A program made the translations under genes and the position numbers. The notes below the pieces were generated by a model that worked only from the letters and a program-made list of their open reading frames with translations, searched no databases and was not told the origin of the DNA. From JAFLCL01 sp039809495 (GTDB lineage Bacteria; Myxococcota_A; Polyangia; Polyangiales; Sandaracinaceae), in the NCBI GenBank assembly GCA_039809495.1, contig JBDHVC010000020.1:1-64000 (forward strand): 64,000 bases of DNA. Reading direction: 5' to 3'. Of the stretch, positions 20,631 through 29,364 are shown one piece after another (position 1 is the stretch's first letter; each line of letters opens with the position of its first letter).

Positions 20631-22748
20631 TTGGGAGAGATCAAGAGCAGAGTTGCGGTGCTCGTGCGGGGAAAGGATCCTCGATCGCTGCCGCTCACGC
20701 CGATCGAGGGCTTCGTGCTCTCGCGGCTCGATGGCATCGCGACCGTCGCAGACGTCGCCGACCTCACCGGTCAGTCGCTCGGCGCCGTGCTCGAGACGCT
20801 CGAGAGGCTCGCCGGGCTCGACCTCGTCGAGTGGACCGACGACGCGAGCGGGCTGCCGCGGCGCGCCTCGCGTCACGCGACCCGCTCCATCGACGGGAGC
20901 GCCTCGCCGAGCCCCGCGGCGCGAGGAACGGGCCTTGGGGCGACGGAGGTCTTCGAGGCGCCCTCGATCCCCGCCCCGAGCGACGCGAACGGCGCCTTTG
21001 CGACGCGAGCGCGCGAGGCGAGCGCGACCTCGAGCGAGCGGCCCTCGCCCAAGCGGCCCTCCGGGGTCCACTTCGAGAGCGTCCGGCTCGGCCTGGCCAT
21101 GGGCATCGAGACCGTCGAGGCGCGGCCCTCGCGGCCCCCGAGGACGATCCCCACGCTGCGGAGCGCGAGCGGGACCCTCCTGGCGCCGACCGAATTCGCG
21201 ACCGCGCGAGCGCCTCAGTCCCCGATCGTGGATGGTGGCCAGTCGGCCCACGCCTCGGGAGAGCCTCCCCACGCGCAGGCGGCGAGCGAGCCAAGTCAGT
21301 CTCGCGGCGGCGCGGGCGACCCCCTCGACGTGCCCCCCGCCATGCCCGAGCCTCGCTCGCGCGAGCCCGAGCGCCCCCGCGAGCCCACGGCCGATCCGAA
21401 GGACGAAGGCTCGGCGACCGGGGGCGGCGCGGCGACCGGCGCGAGGGCCTCGAGCGAGGCCGCGCCCCCGCGCGACGAGGGCGCGAGCGAGGCCCCCGAG
21501 CACGCCCTCTCCGCGGAGCGCCGGAGCCGCATCGACGAGCTCTATCGGCTGGCCGATCTCCTGGATCACTACCAAGTGCTCGGCCTCGCGCGCTCGGCGG
21601 ATCGCGCCAAGGTGAAGAGCGCCTACTTCGAGCTCTCGAAGCAGTTCCACCCGGACACCGCGTTCCGCAAGGACGTCGGCGCGTACCGCCAGAAGATGGA
21701 GGTCGTCTTCAAGCGGCTGACGGAGGCCTACGACGTCCTCTCGAAGAAGAAGCTCCGCGCCGAGTACGACGCCTACCTCGCGCGCTCGGAGGCGAGCGAG
21801 GTGCTCGAGCAAGTGCTCGCGGCCTCGCCTCCCCCGAGCCCGACGGACGCTCCTCCCGCGTCGAGCCGAGCCTCCGCGAACGGATCGGCCTCCGCGCCCC
21901 GCGACGCCGGCTCGAGCGGCGCTTGGGGTGAGGCCCCGTCCGCGCGGGGCGCGAGCGCCGCGTCATCGCCCCGAGACGAGCCGGCCGCCGCGCGGGCGCC
22001 CGATCCCGCTCGGATCAGCGCGTCGGCGAGCCCGCGTCGCGCCCTCTACGAGAGCGAGGACGCGAAGCAGCGAGCGCAAGAGCTCCTCAAGCGGCGGCTC
22101 GGCTCGGCGCGAACGACGATGCGTGGGCCCATGAGCGCCCCGCCCGCCGAGCCGGCCGCGCCGAAGAGCCGGGAGCAGCTCGCCCGCGAGCTCGCCGCGA
22201 GCGTCAAGATGGCCGAGCGCATCACCGGGCCGCTCGACGTCGGGGCGCGCCACGTGTCCGAGGCGCGACGGCGACGCGCGATGGGCGAGCTGAGCGAGGC
22301 GCTCAAGGCCTATCGCCTCGCCGTGGCGCTCGCGCCGACGGACGAGCGGCTGCGCGCCGAGCACGACGCGACGGCGTTCGAGCTCGCCGTCTCGCTCGCG
22401 GACACCTACGCGCAGCAGGCCGAGTACGAAGAGCAGCATCACAAGTGGGCCGCGGCCGCCCTCTCGTGGCAGAAGGTGGTCGCGGGACGCCCCGACGACG
22501 CGCGCTCGCACTGGCGCTGCGCGAACGCGCTCCTCTCCTCGTCGGGCGACGCGAAGCAGGCCCTGCGGCTCGCCCAGCGCGCGGTCGAGCTCGATCCGAC
22601 CGGGATCATCGCGCTCCGCACGCTCGGCCGCGCCTACCTCGCGGCGGGCATGACGCTCAACGCGCGGCGCGAGCTCGCCCGCGCCCTCGAGCTCGCGCCC
22701 CACGATCCCGCCATCCGGGATCTCCTCCAAGCGATCGAGGCGTCCTGA
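20631..22748 (+). CDS. J-domain co-chaperone with shared N-terminal domain and TPR repeats
   Basis: About 705 residues from a TTG at 20631; AGGG lies 6 nt upstream and no ATG or GTG fits better. Residues about 8-60 form a small domain (LTPIEGFVLSRLDGIATVAD) found again at the end of the dnaK-linked gene. A Pro/Ser/Ala-rich linker of about 240 residues follows. The J domain lies at about 303-380 with the essential HPD motif (KQFHPDTAF), then another disordered segment, then TPR-like helices from about 525 to the end (DAKQALRLAQRAVELDPTG, ALELAPHDP). J domains stimulate Hsp70 ATPase, so the obvious partner is the divergent dnaK. TPRs may hold clients or anchor the complex. It lacks the Gly/Phe and zinc-finger regions of canonical DnaJ. 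Confidence 0.8.
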   Translation: MGEIKSRVAVLVRGKDPRSLPLTPIEGFVLSRLDGIATVADVADLTGQSLGAVLETLERLAGLDLVEWTDDASGLPRRASRHATRSIDGSASPSPAARGTGLGATEVFEAPSIPAPSDANGAFATRAREASATSSERPSPKRPSGVHFESVRLGLAMGIETVEARPSRPPRTIPTLRSASGTLLAPTEFATARAPQSPIVDGGQSAHASGEPPHAQAASEPSQSRGGAGDPLDVPPAMPEPRSREPERPREPTADPKDEGSATGGGAATGARASSEAAPPRDEGASEAPEHALSAERRSRIDELYRLADLLDHYQVLGLARSADRAKVKSAYFELSKQFHPDTAFRKDVGAYRQKMEVVFKRLTEAYDVLSKKKLRAEYDAYLARSEASEVLEQVLAASPPPSPTDAPPASSRASANGSASAPRDAGSSGAWGEAPSARGASAASSPRDEPAAARAPDPARISASASPRRALYESEDAKQRAQELLKRRLGSARTTMRGPMSAPPAEPAAPKSREQLARELAASVKMAERITGPLDVGARHVSEARRRRAMGELSEALKAYRLAVALAPTDERLRAEHDATAFELAVSLADTYAQQAEYEEQHHKWAAAALSWQKVVAGRPDDARSHWRCANALLSSSGDAKQALRLAQRAVELDPTGIIALRTLGRAYLAAGMTLNARRELARALELAPHDPAIRDLLQAIEAS

Positions 22749-22793
22749 CGCGCGGCGTGGCTCGACCTCACCAGCTCCTGATAGAAGGGGCCC

Positions 22794-23720
22794 ATGGGAC
22801 TCCGCCACTTCCGCACGCTCCTCGACCTCTCGCGGGACGAGCTCGCCTCGATCCTGCGCCGCGCGCGCGTGCTCCGCGCGAGGCGCGGGGCGCCGGACGA
22901 GCCGAAGGCGCTCGCGGGCAAGAGCGTCGCGATCATCTTCGAGAAGGCCTCGACGCGAACCCGCGTCTCCTTCGAGGTCGGCGTCTTCGAGCTCGGCGGG
23001 CTCCCCGTCACGCTCATCGCGCGGGACACGCAGATCGGGCGCGGCGAGCCGATCGAGGACACGGCGCGCATGCTGAGCGGGTTCGTCCACGCGATCGTGT
23101 GCCGCACGTTCGGCCACGATCGGATCGAGGCGCTCGCCGAGCACGCGAGCGTGCCCGTCATCAACGCCCTCACCGACGACTACCACCCCTGCCAGCTTCT
23201 CGCCGATCTCCAGACGGTCGGCGCGGCGTTCGATCGGGACGGCGCGGACCTCGCGGGGCTGCGCGTCGCGTGGATCGGCGACGGGAACAACATGGCGCAC
23301 TCGTGGATCAACGCGGCGGCGCTGACCGGCCTCGAGCTCACCCTCGCCTGCCCGGAGGGCTACCGCCCGAGCCCCGCGATCGTCGAGCGGGCGCGCGAGC
23401 GGGGCGCGAGGCTGCGGATCGTCGCCGATCCGAGAGAGGCGGCGGCGGGCGCCCACGTCGTGACGACCGACGTGTGGGCCTCGATGGGCCAAGAGGACGA
23501 GGCCGCCGAGCGGCGGCGCGCGTTCGCGGGCTACCTCGTCGACGCCTCGCTCATGCGCCTCGCCGATCCGAGCGCGATCTTCCTCCACTGCCTGCCCGCC
23601 CATCGCGGAGAGGAGGTCGCGGCGGAGGTGATCGACGGGCCGCAGAGCCGCGTCTTCGAGGAGGCCGAGAACCGCCTCCACGCCCAGAAGGCGCTGCTCG
23701 AGTGGCTCATGGCGCGCTGA
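22794..23720 (+). CDS. argF: Ornithine carbamoyltransferase
   Basis: 308 residues, normal for the family. It joins carbamoyl phosphate to ornithine to form citrulline in arginine synthesis (cytoplasmic homotrimer). Diagnostic motifs are STRTR (53-57, carbamoyl-phosphate site), HPCQ (131-134), ASMGQE (229-234, ornithine loop) and HCLP (265-268, catalytic Cys). The ATG at 22794 follows a TAGAAG hexamer by 6 nt and gives the standard N-terminus (FRTLLDLSRDEL). argD follows 105 bp downstream in the same direction, so arginine genes are grouped, though argD has its own promoter-like sequence. Confidence 0.95.
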   Translation: MGLRHFRTLLDLSRDELASILRRARVLRARRGAPDEPKALAGKSVAIIFEKASTRTRVSFEVGVFELGGLPVTLIARDTQIGRGEPIEDTARMLSGFVHAIVCRTFGHDRIEALAEHASVPVINALTDDYHPCQLLADLQTVGAAFDRDGADLAGLRVAWIGDGNNMAHSWINAAALTGLELTLACPEGYRPSPAIVERARERGARLRIVADPREAAAGAHVVTTDVWASMGQEDEAAERRRAFAGYLVDASLMRLADPSAIFLHCLPAHRGEEVAAEVIDGPQSRVFEEAENRLHAQKALLEWLMAR

Positions 23721-23825
23721 CGACGGCCCCGATCGGCCGGGAAGCCGCGTGTTCGGCGAGGGCGGCGCGCGCGCCCCGCTCCCCTCGTCGCAACCCGCCC
23801 GAGAAGTGGTATCGCTCGGCTCACC

Positions 23826-25034
23826 ATGGGTAACCGCGAGCTCCTCGAACACGCCAGCCACCTCCTCCCCATCTATCGCCAGCCGCCCAACGTCATGGCG
23901 CGCGGCGAAGGCTCCCGCATCTGGGACGCGGACGGCCGCGAATTCCTCGACTACTCCGGCGGCATCGCCGTCCTCTCGGTCGGCCACTGCCACCCGAAGC
24001 TGAGCGCGGCGATCGCCAAGCAGGCGGCGACGCTGATGCACACCTCGAACCTCTTCTACACCGACAAGGAGCTGCTCTTCGCCGAGGCGCTCACCCGGCG
24101 CACGGGCTTCTCGCACGTCTACTTCGGCAGCACCGGGACCGAGGCGAACGAGGCGCTCATCAAGCTCGGCCGGCGCTGGCACTTCGAGCACGGCCACAGG
24201 GAGCGCACCGGCATCGTCTCGACGTGGAAGAGCTTCCACGGCCGCACGCTCGGCGCGCTCACGCTGACGGGTCAGCCGAAGTACCAGGAGGGCATGCCGC
24301 TCATCAGCGACGTCTCCTACGTGAAGTACGACGACCTCGCCGCGATGGACGCGGCGATCACGGACCAGACCGCGTTCGTCATCCTCGAGCCGATCCAGGC
24401 CGAGGGCGGCATCCTCGCGCCGAGCGACGCGTACCTGCGCGGCGTGCGCGAGCTCTGCGACGCGCGCGGCGCGCTGCTCTTCTTCGACGAGGTCCAGACG
24501 GGCTTCGGTCGGACCGGCTACTTCCTCGGCCGCGAGCACAGCGGCGTCATGCCGGACGCGTGCTCGCTCGCCAAGGGCATCGGCGGCGGCTTCCCGCTCA
24601 GCGCGATGATGGTCTCGAAGAAGCTCTCGGACGGCCTCCCGGTGGGCGCGCACGGGACGACCTTCGGCGGCAACCCGCTCGCCTGCGCCGCGGGCCTCGC
24701 GATCCTCGAGATCATGGAGGAGGAGAACCTCGTCGAGAACGCGCGCGTCGTCGGCGCGCACCTCGGCGAGCAGCTCGACGCGCTCGCGAAGGACGCGTCG
24801 CTCCCGGCCGCCGTCGAGCGGCGCGGCCGCGGCCTGCTCCAGGGCGTCCGCATCGCCCCCGAGTACGACGCGCGCGACGTGCTCTTCGCGATGCGCGAGG
24901 AGGGCGTGCTCGCCTCGGTCGCCGGCGGCGACGTCGTGCGCCTGGCCCCCGCCCTCAACACGACCCGCGCCGAGGCCGATCGGGCCGTCGAGGCGATCCG
25001 CAAGGCGCTGCCGCGCGTCGCGAAGAAGGCCTGA
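23826..25034 (+). CDS. argD: Acetylornithine aminotransferase
   Basis: 402 residues, class III PLP-dependent aminotransferase. It converts N-acetylglutamate semialdehyde to acetylornithine in arginine synthesis and often doubles as succinyldiaminopimelate aminotransferase in lysine synthesis. It has the PLP lysine in SLAKGIGGG (Lys250), FFDEVQTGFGRTG (219-231), the phosphate-binding GSTGTEAN (101-108) and TTFGGNPLACAAG. The ATG at 23826 is preceded by TATCGC 10 nt upstream. Its position after argF supports the arginine assignment over other class III aminotransferases. Confidence 0.93.
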   Translation: MGNRELLEHASHLLPIYRQPPNVMARGEGSRIWDADGREFLDYSGGIAVLSVGHCHPKLSAAIAKQAATLMHTSNLFYTDKELLFAEALTRRTGFSHVYFGSTGTEANEALIKLGRRWHFEHGHRERTGIVSTWKSFHGRTLGALTLTGQPKYQEGMPLISDVSYVKYDDLAAMDAAITDQTAFVILEPIQAEGGILAPSDAYLRGVRELCDARGALLFFDEVQTGFGRTGYFLGREHSGVMPDACSLAKGIGGGFPLSAMMVSKKLSDGLPVGAHGTTFGGNPLACAAGLAILEIMEEENLVENARVVGAHLGEQLDALAKDASLPAAVERRGRGLLQGVRIAPEYDARDVLFAMREEGVLASVAGGDVVRLAPALNTTRAEADRAVEAIRKALPRVAKKA

Positions 25035-25084
25035 TCCCGGCGAGCGGTCGACGACGCACCCGCCCTCGAGGATCCTCCTCGACG

Positions 25085-27310
25085 ATGCGCGCGACCTCGA
25101 CGCGAAGGAGCACGAGCTCGGCCCTCTCGGCGGCGCTCGTGCTCCTCGCGGCGCTCGGCGTGGCCTCGTCGAGCCTCGCCCCGCCCCGCGCGCGAGCCGA
25201 CGACGCGCTCGAGCGGCGCATCGCGGCCGCGCTCGAGCCTCGCGCGATCGATCTCGAGCCGACGCGCGCTTGGCCGGCCGCGCCGCTCCTCGATCGCGCG
25301 CGCGCCGCCGTCGGGGCCGAGCTCGCCTGGCGGCGTGAGGGCGGTGGGCGCGGGCGAGGCGCGACGATCTGCGTCGTCGACACGGGGATCGACCTCGGCC
25401 ACCGCGACTTCCGCGACGCGGAGGGCCGCACGCGCGTGCGCTTCGCGCTCGACCTCTTCGCGCCCGCGCGCGGCGTGCACCCCGAGCTCGAGCGAGGCGG
25501 AGGCGCCGTCTGGTCGAGCGCCGAGATCGACCTCGCCCTCGCGCGCGGCGAGCCGCCCATCGCGGATCGCTCGGGGCACGGCACGGAGGTCGCGTCCGCG
25601 GCGGCCGGCGACGACAGCCCCTCGCCCACGGGCGACGACGGCCGGGAGGCGGGCATCGCCCCCGAGGCGGACCTCGTCGTCGTCCGCGCGCTCGACGAGG
25701 CGCGCGGCGGCTTCGTCGACGCCGACGTCGTGCGCGGCGCGCGCTTCTGCGTCGATCCTCGCGTGAGCGAGCCCGAGCGGACGGTCGTGCTCCTCGCGCT
25801 CGGCGGCCACGACGGCCCTCACGACGGGACGAGCGCGTACGAGCGCGCCGTGAGCGCGATCGCCGCGAGCGGCGCGGCCGTCGTCGTCGCCGCCGGCAAC
25901 GACGCGGGCCGCTCCCTCCACGCGCGCGGCTGGCTGGTCGGGGACGAGCCGAGCCCGCTGACCGTGCGGATCGGCCCGACGAGCCGCGACGACGCGCTCT
26001 TGGTGGTCGTCGTCCGCGGCGCGCGGGAGGTCCGCGCAGCGCTCGAGGGGCGCGCCCGCGGCCCCTTCGTGCCGCGCGGCGCGCGGAGCGACGACGGGCG
26101 GGTGCTCGTCGACGCGCGCGATCCCGTGACGACGTGGGTGATCGCGCGGGGCACGCTCCGGGGCGAGCTCGCGATCGAGGCCCGCGGCGCGCTCGCGCCA
26201 GGGGCTCGGCTCGACGCGTGGATCGCCGAGGCCGACGTGGGCGCGAGCGGGTTCGCCCCGCGCTTCGTCGGGCCGAGCGCGCGGGAGGGGAGCGAGCTCC
26301 GGATCCCCGCGACCGCTCCGGGCGTCGTCTCGGTCGGGGCCAGCGTCTCCCGCGGGTTCCTCGCGCCCGAGCGCGGTGAGCGCGGCGTCACGCTCGAGGC
26401 CGACCCGCTCGAGCGAGCGCTCTTCTCGTCGCGCGGGCCCGGCGTGCGCGGCGAGCCGCTCCCGACCCTCCTCGCGCCGGGCGGCGTCCTCGTCGTCGCT
26501 CGATCGAGCGCGCTCGTCGTCGGAGCGCCGGGCGCGCCGCCGACGGTCGCGGAGCTCGAGCGTCTCTCGCGCGGCGCGGATCGGATCGCCGCGACGGGGA
26601 CGTCGCTCTCGGCGGCGATCGTGGCGGGCGCGATCGCGATCGCGCGGGGCGCGAGCCCGTCCCGCGGCGCGAGCGAGGCGTCCCTGCTCGCCGCGAGCGC
26701 GCGCTCGATCGAGGGGCCCTACGCGCCCGAGGCCGGCGCCGGCGCGCTCGATCTCCCCGCGTACCTGGCGCTCCGCGAGCGTCGACCGGGGGAGCTCGCC
26801 GAGGCCCTCGAGCTCGGCTGCACCGCGCGAGCGATCACGCCGCGCGCGAGCGACGTCGCGATCGTCGTGCGGTCGCGCGGCGGTGGGACGACGCGCCTCT
26901 TCGCGCGGGCGGCCGACGCGGACTTCACGAGCGCGGGGTGGCTCCTCGAGGGCTATGGCGCGGCGCGGGTGCGCGTCCCGCCCGTCGTCATCGGCGCGCG
27001 CGTCCCTTTCGACGTCCTCGTCGATGGGCACGCCGCGCGCGCGTGCGAGCTCGTCGTGGTCGACCCGACGACGGCCGATCGGCTCGCCTTCGCCCCTGCC
27101 TGCTCGGCGTCGAGCGGCGCGTCCCGCGCGAGGGCGCCCCTCGCCGGGTGGCTCTTGCTCTTGCTCGCGCTCGGCGCGGCGCGCGCCTCACGCCGGCTCG
27201 CGCGGGCGGTTGTGGTAGGGTCCCCGCCGTGCCGCTCCCGACGGTCGTCGCGCTCTCCTTCACCGTGGGCACGCTCGCCGCGCTCGCGGGACGCGCCGAG
27301 ATCAAGCTGA
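25085..27310 (+). CDS. Secreted subtilisin-like (S8) serine protease with MYXO-CTERM-like tail
   Basis: 741 residues from the ATG at 25085. The signal peptide (about 1-38) ends near RARA. The S8 domain has the catalytic triad Asp99 (CVVDTGID), His165 (RSGHGTEVAS) and Ser507 (TGTSLSAA), with the oxyanion Asn at 272 (AAGND). A long insertion (about 285-405), probably a beta domain, separates the catalytic blocks. Near the C-terminus a Cys (PACSAS) is followed by a hydrophobic helix (GWLLLLLALG) and a basic cluster, the pattern of a MYXO-CTERM surface-sorting tail. Unusually about 33 more residues follow before the stop, and the last 82 bp overlap the next gene. It probably acts outside the cell or on its surface. 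Confidence 0.8.
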   Translation: MRATSTRRSTSSALSAALVLLAALGVASSSLAPPRARADDALERRIAAALEPRAIDLEPTRAWPAAPLLDRARAAVGAELAWRREGGGRGRGATICVVDTGIDLGHRDFRDAEGRTRVRFALDLFAPARGVHPELERGGGAVWSSAEIDLALARGEPPIADRSGHGTEVASAAAGDDSPSPTGDDGREAGIAPEADLVVVRALDEARGGFVDADVVRGARFCVDPRVSEPERTVVLLALGGHDGPHDGTSAYERAVSAIAASGAAVVVAAGNDAGRSLHARGWLVGDEPSPLTVRIGPTSRDDALLVVVVRGAREVRAALEGRARGPFVPRGARSDDGRVLVDARDPVTTWVIARGTLRGELAIEARGALAPGARLDAWIAEADVGASGFAPRFVGPSAREGSELRIPATAPGVVSVGASVSRGFLAPERGERGVTLEADPLERALFSSRGPGVRGEPLPTLLAPGGVLVVARSSALVVGAPGAPPTVAELERLSRGADRIAATGTSLSAAIVAGAIAIARGASPSRGASEASLLAASARSIEGPYAPEAGAGALDLPAYLALRERRPGELAEALELGCTARAITPRASDVAIVVRSRGGGTTRLFARAADADFTSAGWLLEGYGAARVRVPPVVIGARVPFDVLVDGHAARACELVVVDPTTADRLAFAPACSASSGASRARAPLAGWLLLLLALGAARASRRLARAVVVGSPPCRSRRSSRSPSPWARSPRSRDAPRSS
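27216..27221 (+). promoter_or_regulatory. -10-like hexamer inside the protease gene, for the next gene
   Basis: TAGGGT ends 7 nt before the GTG at 27229, the spacing expected if transcription starts on or next to the start codon. It lies within the protease coding sequence. Confidence 0.45.
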
Positions 27311-27777
27311 GCCCGAAGCACCCGCTCCTCAGCCGATCCTTCGCGTCGTTCCTCGCGTTCGTGCTGGTCGTCCTCGTCCCGGCCTCCGTCTACCTCTACC
27401 TCTTCCACGGGGACTGGTTCCTCCTCTACACGATCGACGTGCGCGAGATCCCGTCGGCGATCGCGCTCGTCGGCTTCGTCGTCGAGGCCCTCGTCGGCGT
27501 GCTCGGCTTCGCCCTCGGCGCGACCCTGCTCCGAGGGCAGCACGAGAGCGGCGCGCTCGGGATCGCGCTCGGCACCCTGCTCGTCGGCCTCGCGATCCCC
27601 GTCGTGTTCCGCGCGCGGCTCGAGCAGGTGGGCAGCTACGCGCAGTGGACCGGGCGCTTCGGGCTCGTCGACTTCACGGCCGCCCCGCTCTTCGCGAGCA
27701 CGCTCGTCATGGCCGGGGCGCTCGTCCTCGGGGCGGCGTTCCTGCTCGTCCGGCTGCGGATCGGCGAGCGTCGTTGA
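27229..27777 (+). CDS. Integral membrane protein of unknown function
   Basis: 182 residues from a GTG at 27229. Four or five membrane helices are visible: about 3-18, 33-55 (FASFLAFVLVVLVPASVYLY), 80-102 (AIALVGFVVEALVGVLGFAL), 107-125 and 155-178 (FASTLVMAGALVLGAAFLLV). It has no motif I recognise and no signal peptide beyond the first helix. It overlaps the protease gene by 82 bp, yet codon use and hydrophobic periodicity in this frame are convincing. It could be a small transporter or sensor component; I do not assign a function. Confidence 0.65.
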   Translation: MPLPTVVALSFTVGTLAALAGRAEIKLSPKHPLLSRSFASFLAFVLVVLVPASVYLYLFHGDWFLLYTIDVREIPSAIALVGFVVEALVGVLGFALGATLLRGQHESGALGIALGTLLVGLAIPVVFRARLEQVGSYAQWTGRFGLVDFTAAPLFASTLVMAGALVLGAAFLLVRLRIGERR

Positions 27778-27797
27778 CGCCGAACGCGGCGCGTTGC

Positions 27798-27803
27798 TAC
27801 CGT
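27798..27803 (+). promoter_or_regulatory. -10-like hexamer for the DUF4398-like lipoprotein gene
   Basis: TACCGT ends 11 nt before the ATG at 27815. Confidence 0.4.
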
Positions 27804-27814
27804 CCGCTCGTTCC

Positions 27815-28171
27815 ATGCCCCCCTTCGGACGGCTCGATCGCGCGCTCTGGCTCGTCACCCTCTCGCCGCTCGTCCTCGGATCGAGCGCGGGCTGCGGTGC
27901 GCTCATCTACCAAGTCGACGTCGTCAACGCGGAGAGCGCCGTGAGCGAGGCCGAGCACGCGGGCGCCGCGGAGGCCTCTCCCTACGAGTACTACGCCGCG
28001 CGCGAGTACCTCACCGAGGCGCAGCACGAGGCCGCCGAGGCCGCCTACGAGGACGCGATGCACTACGCGGAGCGCGCGAACGACCTCGCGCGCCAGGCGC
28101 TCTCGCGCGTGCGCTCGAGCTCGCGCGACGCGCGTGGAGATCGCGCCGAGAGCGCGGGAGCGGCCCGGTGA
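27815..28171 (+). CDS. Small DUF4398-like lipoprotein
   Basis: 118 residues. The signal peptide ends in lipobox SAGC. The mature part is almost all helix with the pattern YYAAREYLTEAQHEAAEAAY repeated as heptad-like units, as in DUF4398 proteins that often accompany OmpA-family lipoproteins in deltaproteobacteria and Myxococcota. Its TGA overlaps the GTG of the downstream OmpA lipoprotein (GTGA), so the pair is coupled. It is probably periplasmic and anchored in the outer membrane. A structural role with its partner is inferred. The ATG at 27815 is preferred over an upstream TTG because it begins the signal peptide. Confidence 0.75.
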   Translation: MPPFGRLDRALWLVTLSPLVLGSSAGCGALIYQVDVVNAESAVSEAEHAGAAEASPYEYYAAREYLTEAQHEAAEAAYEDAMHYAERANDLARQALSRVRSSSRDARGDRAESAGAAR

Positions 28172-29292
28172 AGAACCTCCGATCCCGACCGCTCCTCCTC
28201 GGGGTCGCGCTGGGCGTCTTCGCGCTCCTCGCGTCCGCGTGCTCGCAGGCGGCGCTCCTGCGCGGCCGCATCGCCGGGACGCGTGAGATCGCGAGCCAGG
28301 CCGAGCGCGACGGAGCGCGCGCCTGCGCGCCGCGCGAGCTCGCCGTCGCCCAGGCGCACCTCGAATTCGCCGAGATCGAGACGATCCAGGGGAACCCGAC
28401 CCGCGCCGCCCAGCACCTCGCCATCGCCGAGCCGGCGACGCGCGCCGCGCGGCGTCTGACCGACCCGACGCGGTGCCTGCCCGCCGACGCCCCCGCGCCC
28501 CCACCTCCGCCGCCTCAGCCCGGCGATCGCGACGGCGACGGAATCCCCGACGACGTCGATCGGTGCCCGGACGAGCCGGAGGACTTCGACGGCCACCTCG
28601 ACGACGACGGCTGCCCCGAGCAGGAGGACACCGACGGGGACGGGATCAACGACGATCGCGACCTCTGCCCGATCGAGGCCGAGGATCGTGACGGCTACCT
28701 CGACGACGACGGCTGCCCCGAGCTCGACAACGATCTCGACGGCATCCCGGACGACGCGGACCAGTGCGACGATCAGCCCGAGGATCGCGACGGAACGAGC
28801 GACGAGGACGGCTGCCCCGACCCCGACAACGATCACGACGGCTTCCCCGACGTCACCGATCGCTGCCCGAACGAGCCCGGGATCGCAGAGGAGGGCGGCT
28901 GCCCGCGCGTCTACCGCGACGTCGAGGTCACCTCGACCGGGATCGTGATCCGCCAGCAGATCTTCTTCGAGACGAACCGCGCGGTGATCCGGCCCCAGTC
29001 GTTCGCGATCCTCGACACCGTGGCCCAGGTCCTCCAGGACTTCCCCGACATCACGGTCGAGGTGCAGGGGCACACCGACAGCCGCGGCAACGACGCCTTC
29101 AACATGCGGCTCTCGCAGGCCCGCGCCGAGTCCGTCCGCACCTACCTCGTCAACCGCGGCATCGCGGCCGAGCGCCTCTCCGCGCGCGGCTACGGAGAAA
29201 CGCAGCCGATCGAGAGCAACGCGACGGCCGAGGGGCGAGCGCTCAACCGCCGCGTCGCCTTCGTGCGGACCGACGCGCGCGCGGCGCGCTGA
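28168..29292 (+). CDS. OmpA-family lipoprotein with DUF4398-like helices and TSP3 repeats
   Basis: 374 residues from a GTG at 28168. The signal peptide ends in lipobox ASAC (Cys about residue 25). A helical DUF4398-like segment (about 30-105) matches the style of the preceding small lipoprotein. A Pro-rich hinge (APPPPPPQP) leads to acidic TSP3 calcium-binding repeats (about 118-245). The last 125 residues form a complete OmpA C-terminal domain with EVQGHTDSRGNDAFNMRLSQ and ARGYGETQPI, which binds diaminopimelate in peptidoglycan. It is likely a calcium-stiffened tether between outer membrane and cell wall. It is coupled to the upstream gene by a 4-bp overlap. Confidence 0.88.
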   Translation: MKNLRSRPLLLGVALGVFALLASACSQAALLRGRIAGTREIASQAERDGARACAPRELAVAQAHLEFAEIETIQGNPTRAAQHLAIAEPATRAARRLTDPTRCLPADAPAPPPPPPQPGDRDGDGIPDDVDRCPDEPEDFDGHLDDDGCPEQEDTDGDGINDDRDLCPIEAEDRDGYLDDDGCPELDNDLDGIPDDADQCDDQPEDRDGTSDEDGCPDPDNDHDGFPDVTDRCPNEPGIAEEGGCPRVYRDVEVTSTGIVIRQQIFFETNRAVIRPQSFAILDTVAQVLQDFPDITVEVQGHTDSRGNDAFNMRLSQARAESVRTYLVNRGIAAERLSARGYGETQPIESNATAEGRALNRRVAFVRTDARAAR

Positions 29293-29364
29293 TCACCCTC
29301 GCGCCGTGGCGGGCGCCGCTGCGTCGCGGCGGGCCACCCGACGCTCCTCGGGGATCGCGCCCCC

